A stretch of 10,865 nucleotides of DNA from Actinomycetes bacterium (GTDB lineage: Bacteria > Actinomycetota > Actinomycetes > S36-B12 > GCA-2699445), in NCBI GenBank assembly GCA_022600255.1, contig JAHZKU010000215.1, positions 1 through 10,865 of the forward strand, written 5' to 3'. Every line of letters begins with the position of its first letter. The first letter of the stretch is position 1. The notes beneath the pieces were generated by a model. That model worked only from the letters and a program-made list of their open reading frames with translations, had not been told where the DNA came from and made no database searches. A program made the translations under genes and the position numbers. Of the stretch, positions 1 through 6,882 are shown in pieces.

Positions 1-37
1 CAAACGGCAAGTCGGCGCCCCGCGGAAACTAACGCAA

Positions 38-985
38 CTATCCCTTGCGGTCGTTGATCGCCTCGGTCAAGGCTGGGACAACCTGGAACAGGTCACCAAC
101 CACGCCAAAGTCCGCAAGCTCGAAGATCGGCGCTTCTTCGTCCTTGTTGACAACCACGATGGTCTTGGAGGTCTGCATCCCCGCGCGGTGCTGGATCGCT
201 CCGGAAATCCCGCTCGCGATGTAGAGCTGGGGCGCCACGGTCTTGCCAGTTTGTCCCACCTGATGGGTGTGGGGGTACCAACCTGCGTCGGTGGCCGCAC
301 GCGACGCACCAACCGCCGCACCCAGCGAATCGGCGAGTGCTTCGATGACAGCGAAGCCCTCTTCGCCCCCTACCCCGCGACCACCAGAAACCACGATTGC
401 GGCTTCGGTGAGTTCGGGCCGTTCACCCTTGGCTTCCACAACCCGATTAGTGATCTTGGCTGTTTTCGACGCGTCGCTGACCGCGGCGGTCACTGCGACC
501 ACCTCACCTGCGGCGGCGTTCGCCTCTGCCGGAGAGGAGTTGGGCCGCACGGTGATGATGGGCGTACCCTGCGACACCTTGGATTGAACGATGGTTGCGC
601 CACCGAAGATGCTCTGTGTGGCTGTACCGTCAGCCGCGATGTCGACGGCGTCGGTGATGACACCCGACTCCAACCGCAGCGCCAACCGTCCGGCGATTTC
701 CTTGCCTTCGGCCGATGATGCGATGAGAACGGCTGCGGGGGAGGCATCAGCCACCAACTGGGCCAACACATCCACCTTGGGGGCAACCACGTAGTCGGTC
801 AGGTCATCGCCCTGCGCCACGTATATCTTGGCGGCGCCGTATTCGGCGAGAGGAGCGGTGTCAACGTCTGCGCCAATCACAACGGCCGCAGGTTCGCCGA
901 TCTTGCCAGCGAGGGTTAACAGTTCCAGGGTGACTTTCTTGACTTTGCCATCGGCTTGGTCAACGAGTACTAGCACTTCACTCAT
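38..985 (-). CDS. etfA: Electron transfer flavoprotein alpha subunit (FixB/EtfA)
   Basis: The 315-residue product is the FAD-carrying alpha subunit of electron transfer flavoprotein. With EtfB it accepts electrons from acyl-CoA and other dehydrogenases in the cytoplasm and passes them to the respiratory chain. The length is normal for the family. The C-terminal FAD domain is plain: SGGRG at 200-204, GASRAATDAGW at 226-236, GQTG at 244-247 and SGISGAIQH at 258-266. The usual family signature ends in IVAVN; here residues 276-280 read IVVVN, a mild substitution. The ATG at 985 is preceded by GAAAGGA five bases upstream. The gene lies 15 bases after etfB on the same strand and is surely co-transcribed with it. 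In M. tuberculosis the same pair is Rv3029c-Rv3028c. The 37 bases downstream to the window edge show no clear terminator. Confidence 0.97.
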   Translation of the reverse strand: MSEVLVLVDQADGKVKKVTLELLTLAGKIGEPAAVVIGADVDTAPLAEYGAAKIYVAQGDDLTDYVVAPKVDVLAQLVADASPAAVLIASSAEGKEIAGRLALRLESGVITDAVDIAADGTATQSIFGGATIVQSKVSQGTPIITVRPNSSPAEANAAAGEVVAVTAAVSDASKTAKITNRVVEAKGERPELTEAAIVVSGGRGVGGEEGFAVIEALADSLGAAVGASRAATDAGWYPHTHQVGQTGKTVAPQLYIASGISGAIQHRAGMQTSKTIVVVNKDEEAPIFELADFGVVGDLFQVVPALTEAINDRKG

Positions 986-1000
986 GATGGTCCTTTCGCC

Positions 1001-1768
1001 TCAGATGAACTTCTGCTCGATGAGGTACTCGGCGATCTTGCCGGCCCCATTGCCTTCGTCTTCAATCTTCACGCCAGCGGCCTTGGGGGGCCGAGCCGCG
1101 AACTCGACTACCTCAGACCACGCTGCCGGCAACCCACCGACACTGGCGTCTGGGGCACCAACCGCGTCCAACGGCTTCTTCTTTGCCGCCATGATCCCCT
1201 TGAACGAGGGGTAACGTGGCTCGTTGATTTTCTCCACCACACTCACGACGGCCGGTAGAGATGCTTCCACCTCGTCATAGCCATAGTCGGTGATGCGTTG
1301 AATCTGAACCGTGTCCCCATCAACGGACACCTTGTTGGCAAACGTCAACTGCGGGGCACCCATGATCTCGGCGACCATGGCTGGCACAACACTCATACGG
1401 GCATCTGTGGATTCGGAGCCAAAGATGATCAAGTCGTAGCCGCCGTCGGCCAACACAGCGGCGAGAGTCTTGGCGGTGCCGATCGCATCCGAGCCGTGCA
1501 ACGAGTCATCTAGGACGTGTACACCGGAATCGGCGCCCATCTGGAGTGCTTTCCGCACCGTCTCCTCGGCCTTATCTGGCCCCATACTGACAGCGACGAC
1601 TTCACCGCCGTGGGCTTCAGTCAGCAGCAGCGCCTCTTCGACCGCGTACTCATCTAGTTCGTTCATTACGCCGTCGACAGACGCGCGGTCCAAAGTCTTG
1701 TCTGAGTCAGACAACTTCTTCTCGGCCCACGTGTCCGGAACCTGCTTCACACAGACTGCAATTTTCAT
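1001..1768 (-). CDS. etfB: Electron transfer flavoprotein beta subunit (FixA/EtfB)
   Basis: The 255-residue product is the AMP-binding beta subunit of electron transfer flavoprotein, partner of the EtfA encoded just downstream. It opens with MKIAVCVKQVPDT, the classic start of this family, followed by NELDEYAVEEAL near residues 36-47 and a signature-like stretch around ITDYGYDEVEASLPAVVSV. The reading frame is open a further 67 codons upstream to 1969, but I start at the ATG at 1768. It has a GGAGG six bases ahead, and the upstream residues resemble nothing in the family. It is the first gene of an etfB-etfA operon. A palindrome with a possible -10 box lies about 100 bases upstream (1875-1891). 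In M. tuberculosis the homologue Rv3029c directly faces the Rv3030 methyltransferase gene; here a DUF2306-like gene has been placed between them. Confidence 0.97.
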   Translation of the reverse strand: MKIAVCVKQVPDTWAEKKLSDSDKTLDRASVDGVMNELDEYAVEEALLLTEAHGGEVVAVSMGPDKAEETVRKALQMGADSGVHVLDDSLHGSDAIGTAKTLAAVLADGGYDLIIFGSESTDARMSVVPAMVAEIMGAPQLTFANKVSVDGDTVQIQRITDYGYDEVEASLPAVVSVVEKINEPRYPSFKGIMAAKKKPLDAVGAPDASVGGLPAAWSEVVEFAARPPKAAGVKIEDEGNGAGKIAEYLIEQKFI

Positions 1769-1774
1769 GGCGGT

Positions 1775-1779
1775 CCTCC
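1775..1779 (-). promoter_or_regulatory. Shine-Dalgarno GGAGG deciding the etfB start
   Basis: The minus strand reads GGAGG six bases before the ATG at 1768. This ideal spacing fixes the etfB start there rather than at any of the in-frame upstream starts up to 1969. Confidence 0.85.
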
Positions 1780-1874
1780 GAGCTCCAGAGTTTGGCACAC
1801 CTGAGCGTTTCCTTAGCTCGGTGGCGAATGGAATGTTTCTCATCAATCGGCTGACTTGAAGCCCGACCGACCCT

Positions 1875-1891
1875 CTCATGTTACCCATGAG
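1875..1891 (-). promoter_or_regulatory. Palindrome with possible -10 box upstream of etfBA
   Basis: The plus strand carries a perfect inverted repeat, CTCATG-TTACC-CATGAG: six-base arms and a five-base spacer. Read on the minus strand it contains TAACAT (1883 to 1878), which fits the actinobacterial TAnnnT -10 pattern. It would give a leader of about 100 bases before etfB. No convincing -35 box is seen. An operator for a dimeric repressor overlapping the promoter is a reasonable guess. The rest of the 267-base gap between etfB and the upstream gene (1769-2035) holds a few GC-rich self-complementary stretches near 1980-2011 but no gene I can support. Confidence 0.35.
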
Positions 1892-2035
1892 TAGCTTGAG
1901 AATTGCAGAGGGTATGCGTGCGGTGTGTGTCACAACAGGCGGATACCACCCAAACGGGCCAAGCCCCAAGGTTGCTCGAGTCCGGTTGCACGGCGCCGGC
2001 CGGTCTCGGACGGGTGATCGTGGAAAGGAGTGACC

Positions 2036-2533
2036 CTAACCAGGCTCGACGGAGCGGCCTGAAGCTGTGCCTAGGGCCGGAAACGTGCGGCGCAGCGTGC
2101 CTGGCATGAGACGCGTGATGAGCAGACCGCCGATCAGCAACGTGATCAGAATCGCCCACAACACGAGATTCGCTTGCTCCGCTTGCACCGCCAGTTGGCC
2201 CACCGCTGCGGCCACGACACCCACGTAGGACCAAGCCATCAGGTACCCATGAACAGCGGCCGCGGCGACAACGCCGGGTCGCAGAATCGGCAGACCAATC
2301 CCGACAATAACGGTCGCCAAGCTCAGCACCGCCAAAATGTGGAAGGGTCCGAATACATCTTCTCGGTGTAGCGCCAAGGCGGCTAGGTTTAACGCCACCA
2401 GTAACACTGCGTATCCGTAGCCCATGCGGCGGTGCCGTTGGTCGCCCTTGCGAACTGTCAGAACAGCTAGGCCGAGGACCAAGGCGGCTACCGCGCCGAT
2501 CACGTGCACTGCTGCCACCAAATCGGTAAACAC
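2036..2533 (-). CDS. DUF2306-like multi-pass membrane protein
   Basis: This 165-residue protein is an integral membrane protein of unknown function. Five hydrophobic segments are visible at about 5-27, 36-55, 64-84, 88-112 and 122-142. The pattern of an early His (H10), a basic KGDQRHRRMGYGYA loop (29-42), FH at 64-65 and HGYLMAWSY at 95-103 resembles the DUF2306 (COG5395) family. The spaced histidines H10, H34, H65 and H95 could bind a metal or heme, but I know of no proven role. The GTG at 2533 has GCGAGG directly against it, too close for a normal Shine-Dalgarno site. A TACGCT six bases ahead instead suggests a leaderless transcript. An in-frame GTG at residue 6 is an alternative start. 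The C-terminal 25 residues are polar and probably cytoplasmic. The gene is divergent from the methyltransferase gene at 2601. Confidence 0.75.
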   Translation of the reverse strand: MFTDLVAAVHVIGAVAALVLGLAVLTVRKGDQRHRRMGYGYAVLLVALNLAALALHREDVFGPFHILAVLSLATVIVGIGLPILRPGVVAAAAVHGYLMAWSYVGVVAAAVGQLAVQAEQANLVLWAILITLLIGGLLITRLMPGTLRRTFPALGTASGRSVEPG

Positions 2534-2600
2534 CCTCGCAGCGTACCGCCTGTAATTTCACGATTACCGGCACTGCTCCCAGGTGCTTTACGGTAAAGGG
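2534..2600. promoter_or_regulatory. Divergent promoter region with two leaderless-type -10 boxes
   Basis: This short stretch must hold the promoters of both divergent genes. On the minus strand TACGCT (2545 to 2540) is followed by six bases and then the GTG at 2533. On the plus strand TACGGT (2589-2594) is followed by exactly six bases and then the GTG at 2601. Both match the TAnnnT -10 pattern at the spacing expected when the transcript begins at the start codon. Two inverted repeats lie here: CTTTAC-G-GTAAAG at 2586-2598, centred on the plus-strand -10 box, and GTAAT-TTCACG-ATTAC at 2552-2567. No good -35 boxes are visible. Function is inferred from pattern and spacing only. Confidence 0.45.
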
Positions 2601-3383
2601 GTGCCTGCCTCGAACTCCCCTACCACCGCTGACACGACCCGTCCCGGCCTTCCGCTGACCGGAGAGCGCACGCTACCGGGAATCGACAAAGAGAACTACT
2701 GGTTTCGCCGCCACGAGGTGGCCTACCGGTGGATCACAGAACACGTCTCCGTAGCGCACTACGACCTGCTTGAGGCGGGCTGCGGCGAAGGTTACGGAGC
2801 CGACATCCTGCAGCGGGCGGGCGCCCGGGTGACCGCGATCGACTACGACACCGCCGCAATCGAACACGCCGTTCGCGCCTACCCCGCCGTACGAGCAGCC
2901 GTGGGAAACCTGGCCGAGCTACCCGTGCCTGCGGCATCACAGGATGTGGTTGTTTCGCTGCAGGTCATCGAGCATCTTTGGAACCTTCCCGAGTTCTTAC
3001 GCGACATCCGGCAGATTCTCCACCCCGGCGGGACCGTCGTGTTGTCCACGCCCAACCGGCTCACGTTTTCGCCAGGAGTCGCCCGGGGCGAGAAACCCAC
3101 CAACCCCTTCCACGTCGAAGAGTTCGACGGCGAACAACTCGCCGAACTGCTGGCCGATGCTGGGTTCGGCGAGATTGAAATGTACGGCATCAGCCACAGC
3201 GCCGAACTGCGGTCCCGGGAAGAGCGCAGCGGCTCGCTGGTGGATAGGCAAGTCGCCGCCATCTTGTCGCAGAATTGGCCGCCAACGTTAGCGGCGGACG
3301 TGGCCGCCATCACAGTGGACGATTTTGTCGTGCACCCGCATAGGGCAGATGCGCTCGATCTTCTTGCGGTTGCACGCACGTGA
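2601..3383 (+). CDS. Class I SAM-dependent methyltransferase, Rv3030-like (probable sugar O-methyltransferase)
   Basis: This 260-residue Rossmann-fold methyltransferase shows motif I as EAGCGEGYG (58-66), the acidic DYD ending strand 2 (81-83), NLAELP (103-108) and QVIEH (121-125). The N-terminal LTGERTLPGIDKENYWFRRH (19-38) and the later STPNRLTFSPG and NPFHVEEF closely recall mycobacterial Rv3030. That protein sits in the methylglucose lipopolysaccharide cluster and is proposed to O-methylate glucose residues. I choose the GTG at 2601 because TACGGT lies six bases before it, as for a leaderless message. A GTG six codons earlier (2583) is the alternative; neither has a clear ribosome binding site. 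The stop overlaps the GTG of the next gene by four bases, so the two are translationally coupled. Membership of the family is certain; the exact methylated position cannot be told from sequence. Confidence 0.9.
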   Translation: MPASNSPTTADTTRPGLPLTGERTLPGIDKENYWFRRHEVAYRWITEHVSVAHYDLLEAGCGEGYGADILQRAGARVTAIDYDTAAIEHAVRAYPAVRAAVGNLAELPVPAASQDVVVSLQVIEHLWNLPEFLRDIRQILHPGGTVVLSTPNRLTFSPGVARGEKPTNPFHVEEFDGEQLAELLADAGFGEIEMYGISHSAELRSREERSGSLVDRQVAAILSQNWPPTLAADVAAITVDDFVVHPHRADALDLLAVART

Positions 3384-4897
3384 GGGAACCGATCGGCTCG
3401 TTCTGCCTTGTCTTGCACACCCACTTACCCTGGCTGAACCATCATGGGTCTTGGCCCGTGGGGGAAGAGTGGCTATATCAAGCCTGGGCAAACTCCTACG
3501 ACCCTCTCGTGAGTATGCTGCATCGGCTCGCTGAAGCGGGCCAGCAAGATATGTTGACGCTGGGAATCACCCCCGTTCTCGCCGCACAGTTGGACGACCC
3601 CTACACCCGAACTGCCCACCAAACCTGGCTAGCCGACTGGTTCTGGCGAGCTACTGAGATGACCACAGCAGCAGACCCGACCACCCGCCGACTAGGGACT
3701 TGGGAGGCTGAGCGGGCCAACGCCGCGATGGAGCGATTTGAGACCACTTGGCGCGGCGGTGCATCACCGGCCCTGCGACCGTTGGCCGACGCCGGGGTGG
3801 TGGAGTTGCTTGGCGGCCCGGCCGCTCACCCATTCCAGCCGCTCCGCGACGAGCGAATGGTCGCCTTCCAACTCGAACTGGGATTGGATGACGCAAGGCT
3901 GCGGCTAGGTCGCCAGCCTGCAGGGATCTGGGCCCCTGAATGCGGTTACCGACCCGGGCTGGCCAAGGCCTACGCGCAAGCAGGCGTCTCTCACTTCATG
4001 ATGGATGGCCCTTCCCTGCGTCATGTCGGCGCCGACACGCACCAGGCCCACCCGATCGCCGGCACCGATGTGGTGGCCTTCGGTCGCGACTTGGACGTCA
4101 CCTACCGCGTCTGGTCTCCGAAGCGGGGTTATCCCGGCGGCAAGTGGTACCGCGATTTCCATACCCACAACCACCAGTACGGATTTCGCCACTCCCGGGT
4201 GACGTCTCGAAGCACGCCGAGCTCCGAAAAGCTGCCCTACGAACCAGCCAAAGCAGCCGTCGCCGTGCAACGAGATGTCGCTGATTTTGTGGACACGGTA
4301 GTGGACAGACTCACAGCGATCCAATCGGTGACTGGGTCCCCCGGCATGACCGTCGCTGCCTACGACACCGAACTCTTCGGACATTGGTGGTTGGAAGGCC
4401 CTGAGTGGTTGGAACAGGTCTTGACCGAACTCCCCAAAGCCGGCGTGAACGTCACTACTCTGGCGGGCGCAATAGAGGCTGGCCATGTGGGCGCCCCGAT
4501 CGCCCCCGAAAGTGGGTCTTGGGGTTTAGGGAAGGACTGGCACATTTGGGATGGCCCCGCCGTTCGCCCGATTGTGGCAGATCTCGCCACTGCTGAAGGC
4601 CGTGTCTTGGACTATCTGAAGGGCGTGGCCGCTGACGGTGGCCGGAACGTTGTTGCCGATCAACTCGTTCGCAATCTAGTCCTAGCCCAAGCTAGCGACT
4701 GGGCCTTTATGGTGAGCCATGAGTCAGCGGCCGACTACGCGTGGCAGCGCCACGCCGCACACATCTCAGCGGTGCACGAGCTAGCCGACTGTGTGACAGC
4801 GGTGGGGTGGGATGGGTCTGCTGCACTGGCCTTAGCCGAGCGCCAGCGCGCCACAGATGGACCGTTTGGCCACCTCGACGCCCGCAGGCTTGCGTAG
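3380..4897 (+). CDS. GH57 1,4-alpha-glucan branching enzyme, Rv3031-like
   Basis: The 505-residue product is a glycoside hydrolase family 57 protein of the branching-enzyme type with a C-terminal DUF1957-like helical domain. Conserved region 1 is HTHLPWL (13-19). The catalytic nucleophile is E187 in GIWAPECGY (182-190) and the acid/base is D329 in AYDTELFGHWW (327-337). Both catalytic residues are intact. Length agrees with bacterial members (about 500-530). Such enzymes transfer alpha-1,4-glucan segments to make alpha-1,6 branches. In M. tuberculosis the homologue Rv3031 lies with Rv3030 and Rv3032 in the MGLP locus. The GTG start overlaps the previous stop as GTGA and has no ribosome binding site of its own. 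The next gene follows after 10 bases. Real branching activity, as opposed to glucan hydrolysis or remodelling, is not provable from sequence. Confidence 0.93.
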   Translation: MREPIGSFCLVLHTHLPWLNHHGSWPVGEEWLYQAWANSYDPLVSMLHRLAEAGQQDMLTLGITPVLAAQLDDPYTRTAHQTWLADWFWRATEMTTAADPTTRRLGTWEAERANAAMERFETTWRGGASPALRPLADAGVVELLGGPAAHPFQPLRDERMVAFQLELGLDDARLRLGRQPAGIWAPECGYRPGLAKAYAQAGVSHFMMDGPSLRHVGADTHQAHPIAGTDVVAFGRDLDVTYRVWSPKRGYPGGKWYRDFHTHNHQYGFRHSRVTSRSTPSSEKLPYEPAKAAVAVQRDVADFVDTVVDRLTAIQSVTGSPGMTVAAYDTELFGHWWLEGPEWLEQVLTELPKAGVNVTTLAGAIEAGHVGAPIAPESGSWGLGKDWHIWDGPAVRPIVADLATAEGRVLDYLKGVAADGGRNVVADQLVRNLVLAQASDWAFMVSHESAADYAWQRHAAHISAVHELADCVTAVGWDGSAALALAERQRATDGPFGHLDARRLA

Positions 4898-4907
4898 GGT
4901 CGGGGCT

Positions 4908-6179
4908 ATGCAGATTCTGCACTTGTCCTGGGAGTACCCGCCGCTGGTTTACGGAGGGCTGGGACGACACGTGCACGCCCTGGCGGAGGCCCAAGCTGCG
5001 CAGGGCCACGAGGTCGTGGTGGTCACCCAAACCGAAGAGACCGTTGCCGATCGTCTGGTCAATGGGGTCAGGATCATCACGGCCCGGCGCGACTTGCCAC
5101 AACTGGCCCTAACGAACGACACCCTGTTGGCATGGGTCGCCGGCATGGAGCATGCCTTGACCCGAGCAACCGTTGATTTGGCCAAGACTTGGCGACCAGA
5201 CGTGATTCACGCACACGATTGGATGGTCGCTCACGTGGCCAGCACGGCGAGCCGACTGTTCGATCAGCCTTTCGTGGCCACTTTTCACGCTACGGAAGCC
5301 GGCCGACACCAAGGATGGGTGCCGCAGGGGCTGCCGCAATCGGTGCATACCGTGGAGTGGTGGCTGGCCCAGGCCGCGACTCGGCTCATTACGTGCTCAC
5401 AACACATGCGATGGGAGGCGACTCGGCTCTTCGATGTCAGCAAGGACAAGATCGATGTGGTCCCGAATGGAATTGACGTCTCGGTTTGGAAGGTCAGCCC
5501 CGGGGCAGCCGAGCACGCCTATGCACAGTTCTCCGACGGCGGCCCGTTGCTGGTGTTCGCGGGTCGATTGGAGTGGGAGAAGGGGGTCCAGGTGCTGCTG
5601 CAGGCATTTGGCCAGACCCTGCTGCAGCATCCAACTGCGCGCTTGGTGATTGCGGGAAAGGGCGGCATGCGTGAACGGTTCCTACAACTGGCTGGGCAAC
5701 TACGGCTCGGACACCACGTTCGGTTCGCAGGCTGGTTGCCCGAAGATCAGCTCCACGGCCTGATTGCCGGTGCGACGGTCGCGATTGTCCCGAGCCTGTA
5801 CGAACCATTCGGACTTGTTGCATTGGAGGCTGCTGCTTTGCGGACGCCGTTGATCCTGTCCGAAGCGGGCGGTTTGCGCGAGATCGCGGATGGCGGGTCT
5901 GCGGCGATCACGTTCACCGCCGACGATTCCACAGCTCTGGCAGCCGCCATCTCCGAAGTGTTGGCGCACCCAAAGGAGGCTGACGCGCGCAGCGACTACG
6001 CGTCCGAACTCCTCACACGCCGTTATGCGTGGCCAATTATCGCGCAGGAGACGGTGCGCAGTTATTCACGGGCCGTTGCAGATTGGGACGCGGCGGGCCC
6101 GCCGACGGTGTCGGACGCACCACCCCCACTTCCGGTGGACAACCTGCTGCTGGACTCCGTTGGGGCGTCCGCGCGCTGA
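4908..6179 (+). CDS. GT4 alpha-1,4-glucosyltransferase (glycogen-synthase-like), Rv3032-like
   Basis: This 423-residue GT-B fold retaining glycosyltransferase carries GGLGRH (16-21) near the N-terminus, HAHDW (101-105), FHATEAGRHQGW (126-137), PNGID (186-190), FAGRLEWEKGV (217-227) and the EX7E motif E299/E307 in YEPFGLVALEA. It resembles M. tuberculosis Rv3032 throughout. That enzyme elongates the alpha-1,4-glucan of methylglucose lipopolysaccharide and also contributes to glycogen. I start at the ATG at 4908, because homologues begin at the equivalent of MQILHLSWEYPP. An ATG 17 codons earlier (4857) would overlap the branching enzyme gene with no family support. The last 35-40 residues are Pro- and Ala-rich, lie beyond the usual fold, and are encoded in DNA that also encodes the end of the acetyltransferase on the other strand. 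Confidence 0.93.
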   Translation: MQILHLSWEYPPLVYGGLGRHVHALAEAQAAQGHEVVVVTQTEETVADRLVNGVRIITARRDLPQLALTNDTLLAWVAGMEHALTRATVDLAKTWRPDVIHAHDWMVAHVASTASRLFDQPFVATFHATEAGRHQGWVPQGLPQSVHTVEWWLAQAATRLITCSQHMRWEATRLFDVSKDKIDVVPNGIDVSVWKVSPGAAEHAYAQFSDGGPLLVFAGRLEWEKGVQVLLQAFGQTLLQHPTARLVIAGKGGMRERFLQLAGQLRLGHHVRFAGWLPEDQLHGLIAGATVAIVPSLYEPFGLVALEAAALRTPLILSEAGGLREIADGGSAAITFTADDSTALAAAISEVLAHPKEADARSDYASELLTRRYAWPIIAQETVRSYSRAVADWDAAGPPTVSDAPPPLPVDNLLLDSVGASAR

Positions 6180-6871
6180 GCCGATTCCTGCGCGGCCAGC
6201 GCAGTCTTGCGCTCGATGTCGGCTAGGGCTATGCGTTCAGCTTCGCCGGAATCCCAGACGTCCCGCCGGTTCTTCAGCACCCGCCCTGGGACGCCGCCAA
6301 CGATGCTCATGGGTGGCACCGACTCTCGCACCACAGCATGGGCGGCGATCACACTGCCTGCGCCAATCGAGGTGCCCCGCAGGACAGTAGCCTTGGCCCC
6401 TAGCCAGCAGTCCGCACCGATGCGTACTGGTGTTTTGACTAGGCCCTGGTCCTTGATGGGCAGGTGGATGTTGCTAACAACGTGGTCGAAATCGCAGATG
6501 TATACCCAATCGGCCACGATCGTCTTCTCACCAATCTCGACATCCAAGTAGCAGTTGATGGTGTTGTCCCGACCAAAAACGCACTTGTCCCCAATCGTCA
6601 GCACCCCCTCGTGACAGCGGAGTCTGTTCTCATCACCTACGTGCACCCAGCGGCCGAGAATTAGTTTGCCGTAGTCCTTGCGTGCGTATAGTTCTACCCG
6701 CTTGCCCAAGAACACGAAGCCGGTCGTCACCACGTGAGGATTGCGGACCTTAAACCAAAAGAACCGCCAGTACCGGACCAGATACCACCAGGTCCAAGCA
6801 CGATTCCTGACGATCCACTTGGCCGAGGCCACCGTGAGGAAGCGGGCCTGCCGAGAATCGCGAGTTGCCAA
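6062..6871 (-). CDS. Left-handed beta-helix (hexapeptide) acetyltransferase, Rv3034c-like
   Basis: The 269-residue protein contains repeated hexapeptide turns from about residue 70 to 195, such as ILGRWVHVGD, LTIGDKCVFG, VEIGEKTIVA, VRIGADCWLG and TSIGAGSVIA. It closes with the typical IVGGVPGRVLKNR (190-202). H130 in CDFDH is a likely catalytic base by analogy with galactoside-type acetyltransferases. The N-terminal 45 residues are aromatic and basic. It resembles mycobacterial Rv3034c, the putative acyltransferase of the MGLP locus, which may add short acyl groups to the glucan. The start is TTG, supported by AGGAGGA with five bases of spacing after its GGAGG core; it lies 9 bases after the methyltransferase stop. 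Residues from about 231 on are Ser/Ala/Gly-rich, unlike the family, and are encoded opposite the end of the glycosyltransferase gene. Confidence 0.9.
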   Translation of the reverse strand: MATRDSRQARFLTVASAKWIVRNRAWTWWYLVRYWRFFWFKVRNPHVVTTGFVFLGKRVELYARKDYGKLILGRWVHVGDENRLRCHEGVLTIGDKCVFGRDNTINCYLDVEIGEKTIVADWVYICDFDHVVSNIHLPIKDQGLVKTPVRIGADCWLGAKATVLRGTSIGAGSVIAAHAVVRESVPPMSIVGGVPGRVLKNRRDVWDSGEAERIALADIERKTALAAQESAQRADAPTESSSRLSTGSGGGASDTVGGPAASQSATARE

Positions 6872-6875
6872 GAGA

Positions 6876-6882
6876 TCCTCCT
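6876..6882 (-). promoter_or_regulatory. Strong Shine-Dalgarno (AGGAGGA) for the TTG start of the acetyltransferase
   Basis: The minus strand reads AGGAGGA, overlapping the TAG stop of the methyltransferase gene, with five bases between its GGAGG core and the TTG at 6871. The site decides in favour of the rare start codon and implies that ribosomes finishing the methyltransferase can re-initiate here. Confidence 0.8.

Noticed and set aside
188..718. Long open frame (176 codons) on the plus strand opposite etfA
   Set aside because: It lies wholly inside the antisense of a highly conserved gene, and its Cys/Arg/Gly-rich product resembles no family. High GC alone explains it.
1769..1969. 67-residue N-terminal extension of EtfB
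   Set aside because: The family starts at MKIAVCVKQ, a strong GGAGG precedes that ATG, and the extension crosses the palindrome and likely promoter.
1980..2011. GC-rich self-complementary stretch downstream of the DUF2306-like gene as a terminator
   Set aside because: The outer stem is only five bases with a poorly paired interior and no T-run, so I cannot call it an intrinsic terminator.
1881..2573. Minus-strand frame of 230 codons across the DUF2306-like gene
   Set aside because: Its product is Arg/Gly/Ser-rich with no domain, while the overlapping frame gives regular membrane helices with family features.
4857..4907. Earlier ATG for the glycosyltransferase
   Set aside because: It would overlap the branching enzyme gene by 41 bases and add residues absent from Rv3032-type proteins, which begin at the equivalent of 4908.
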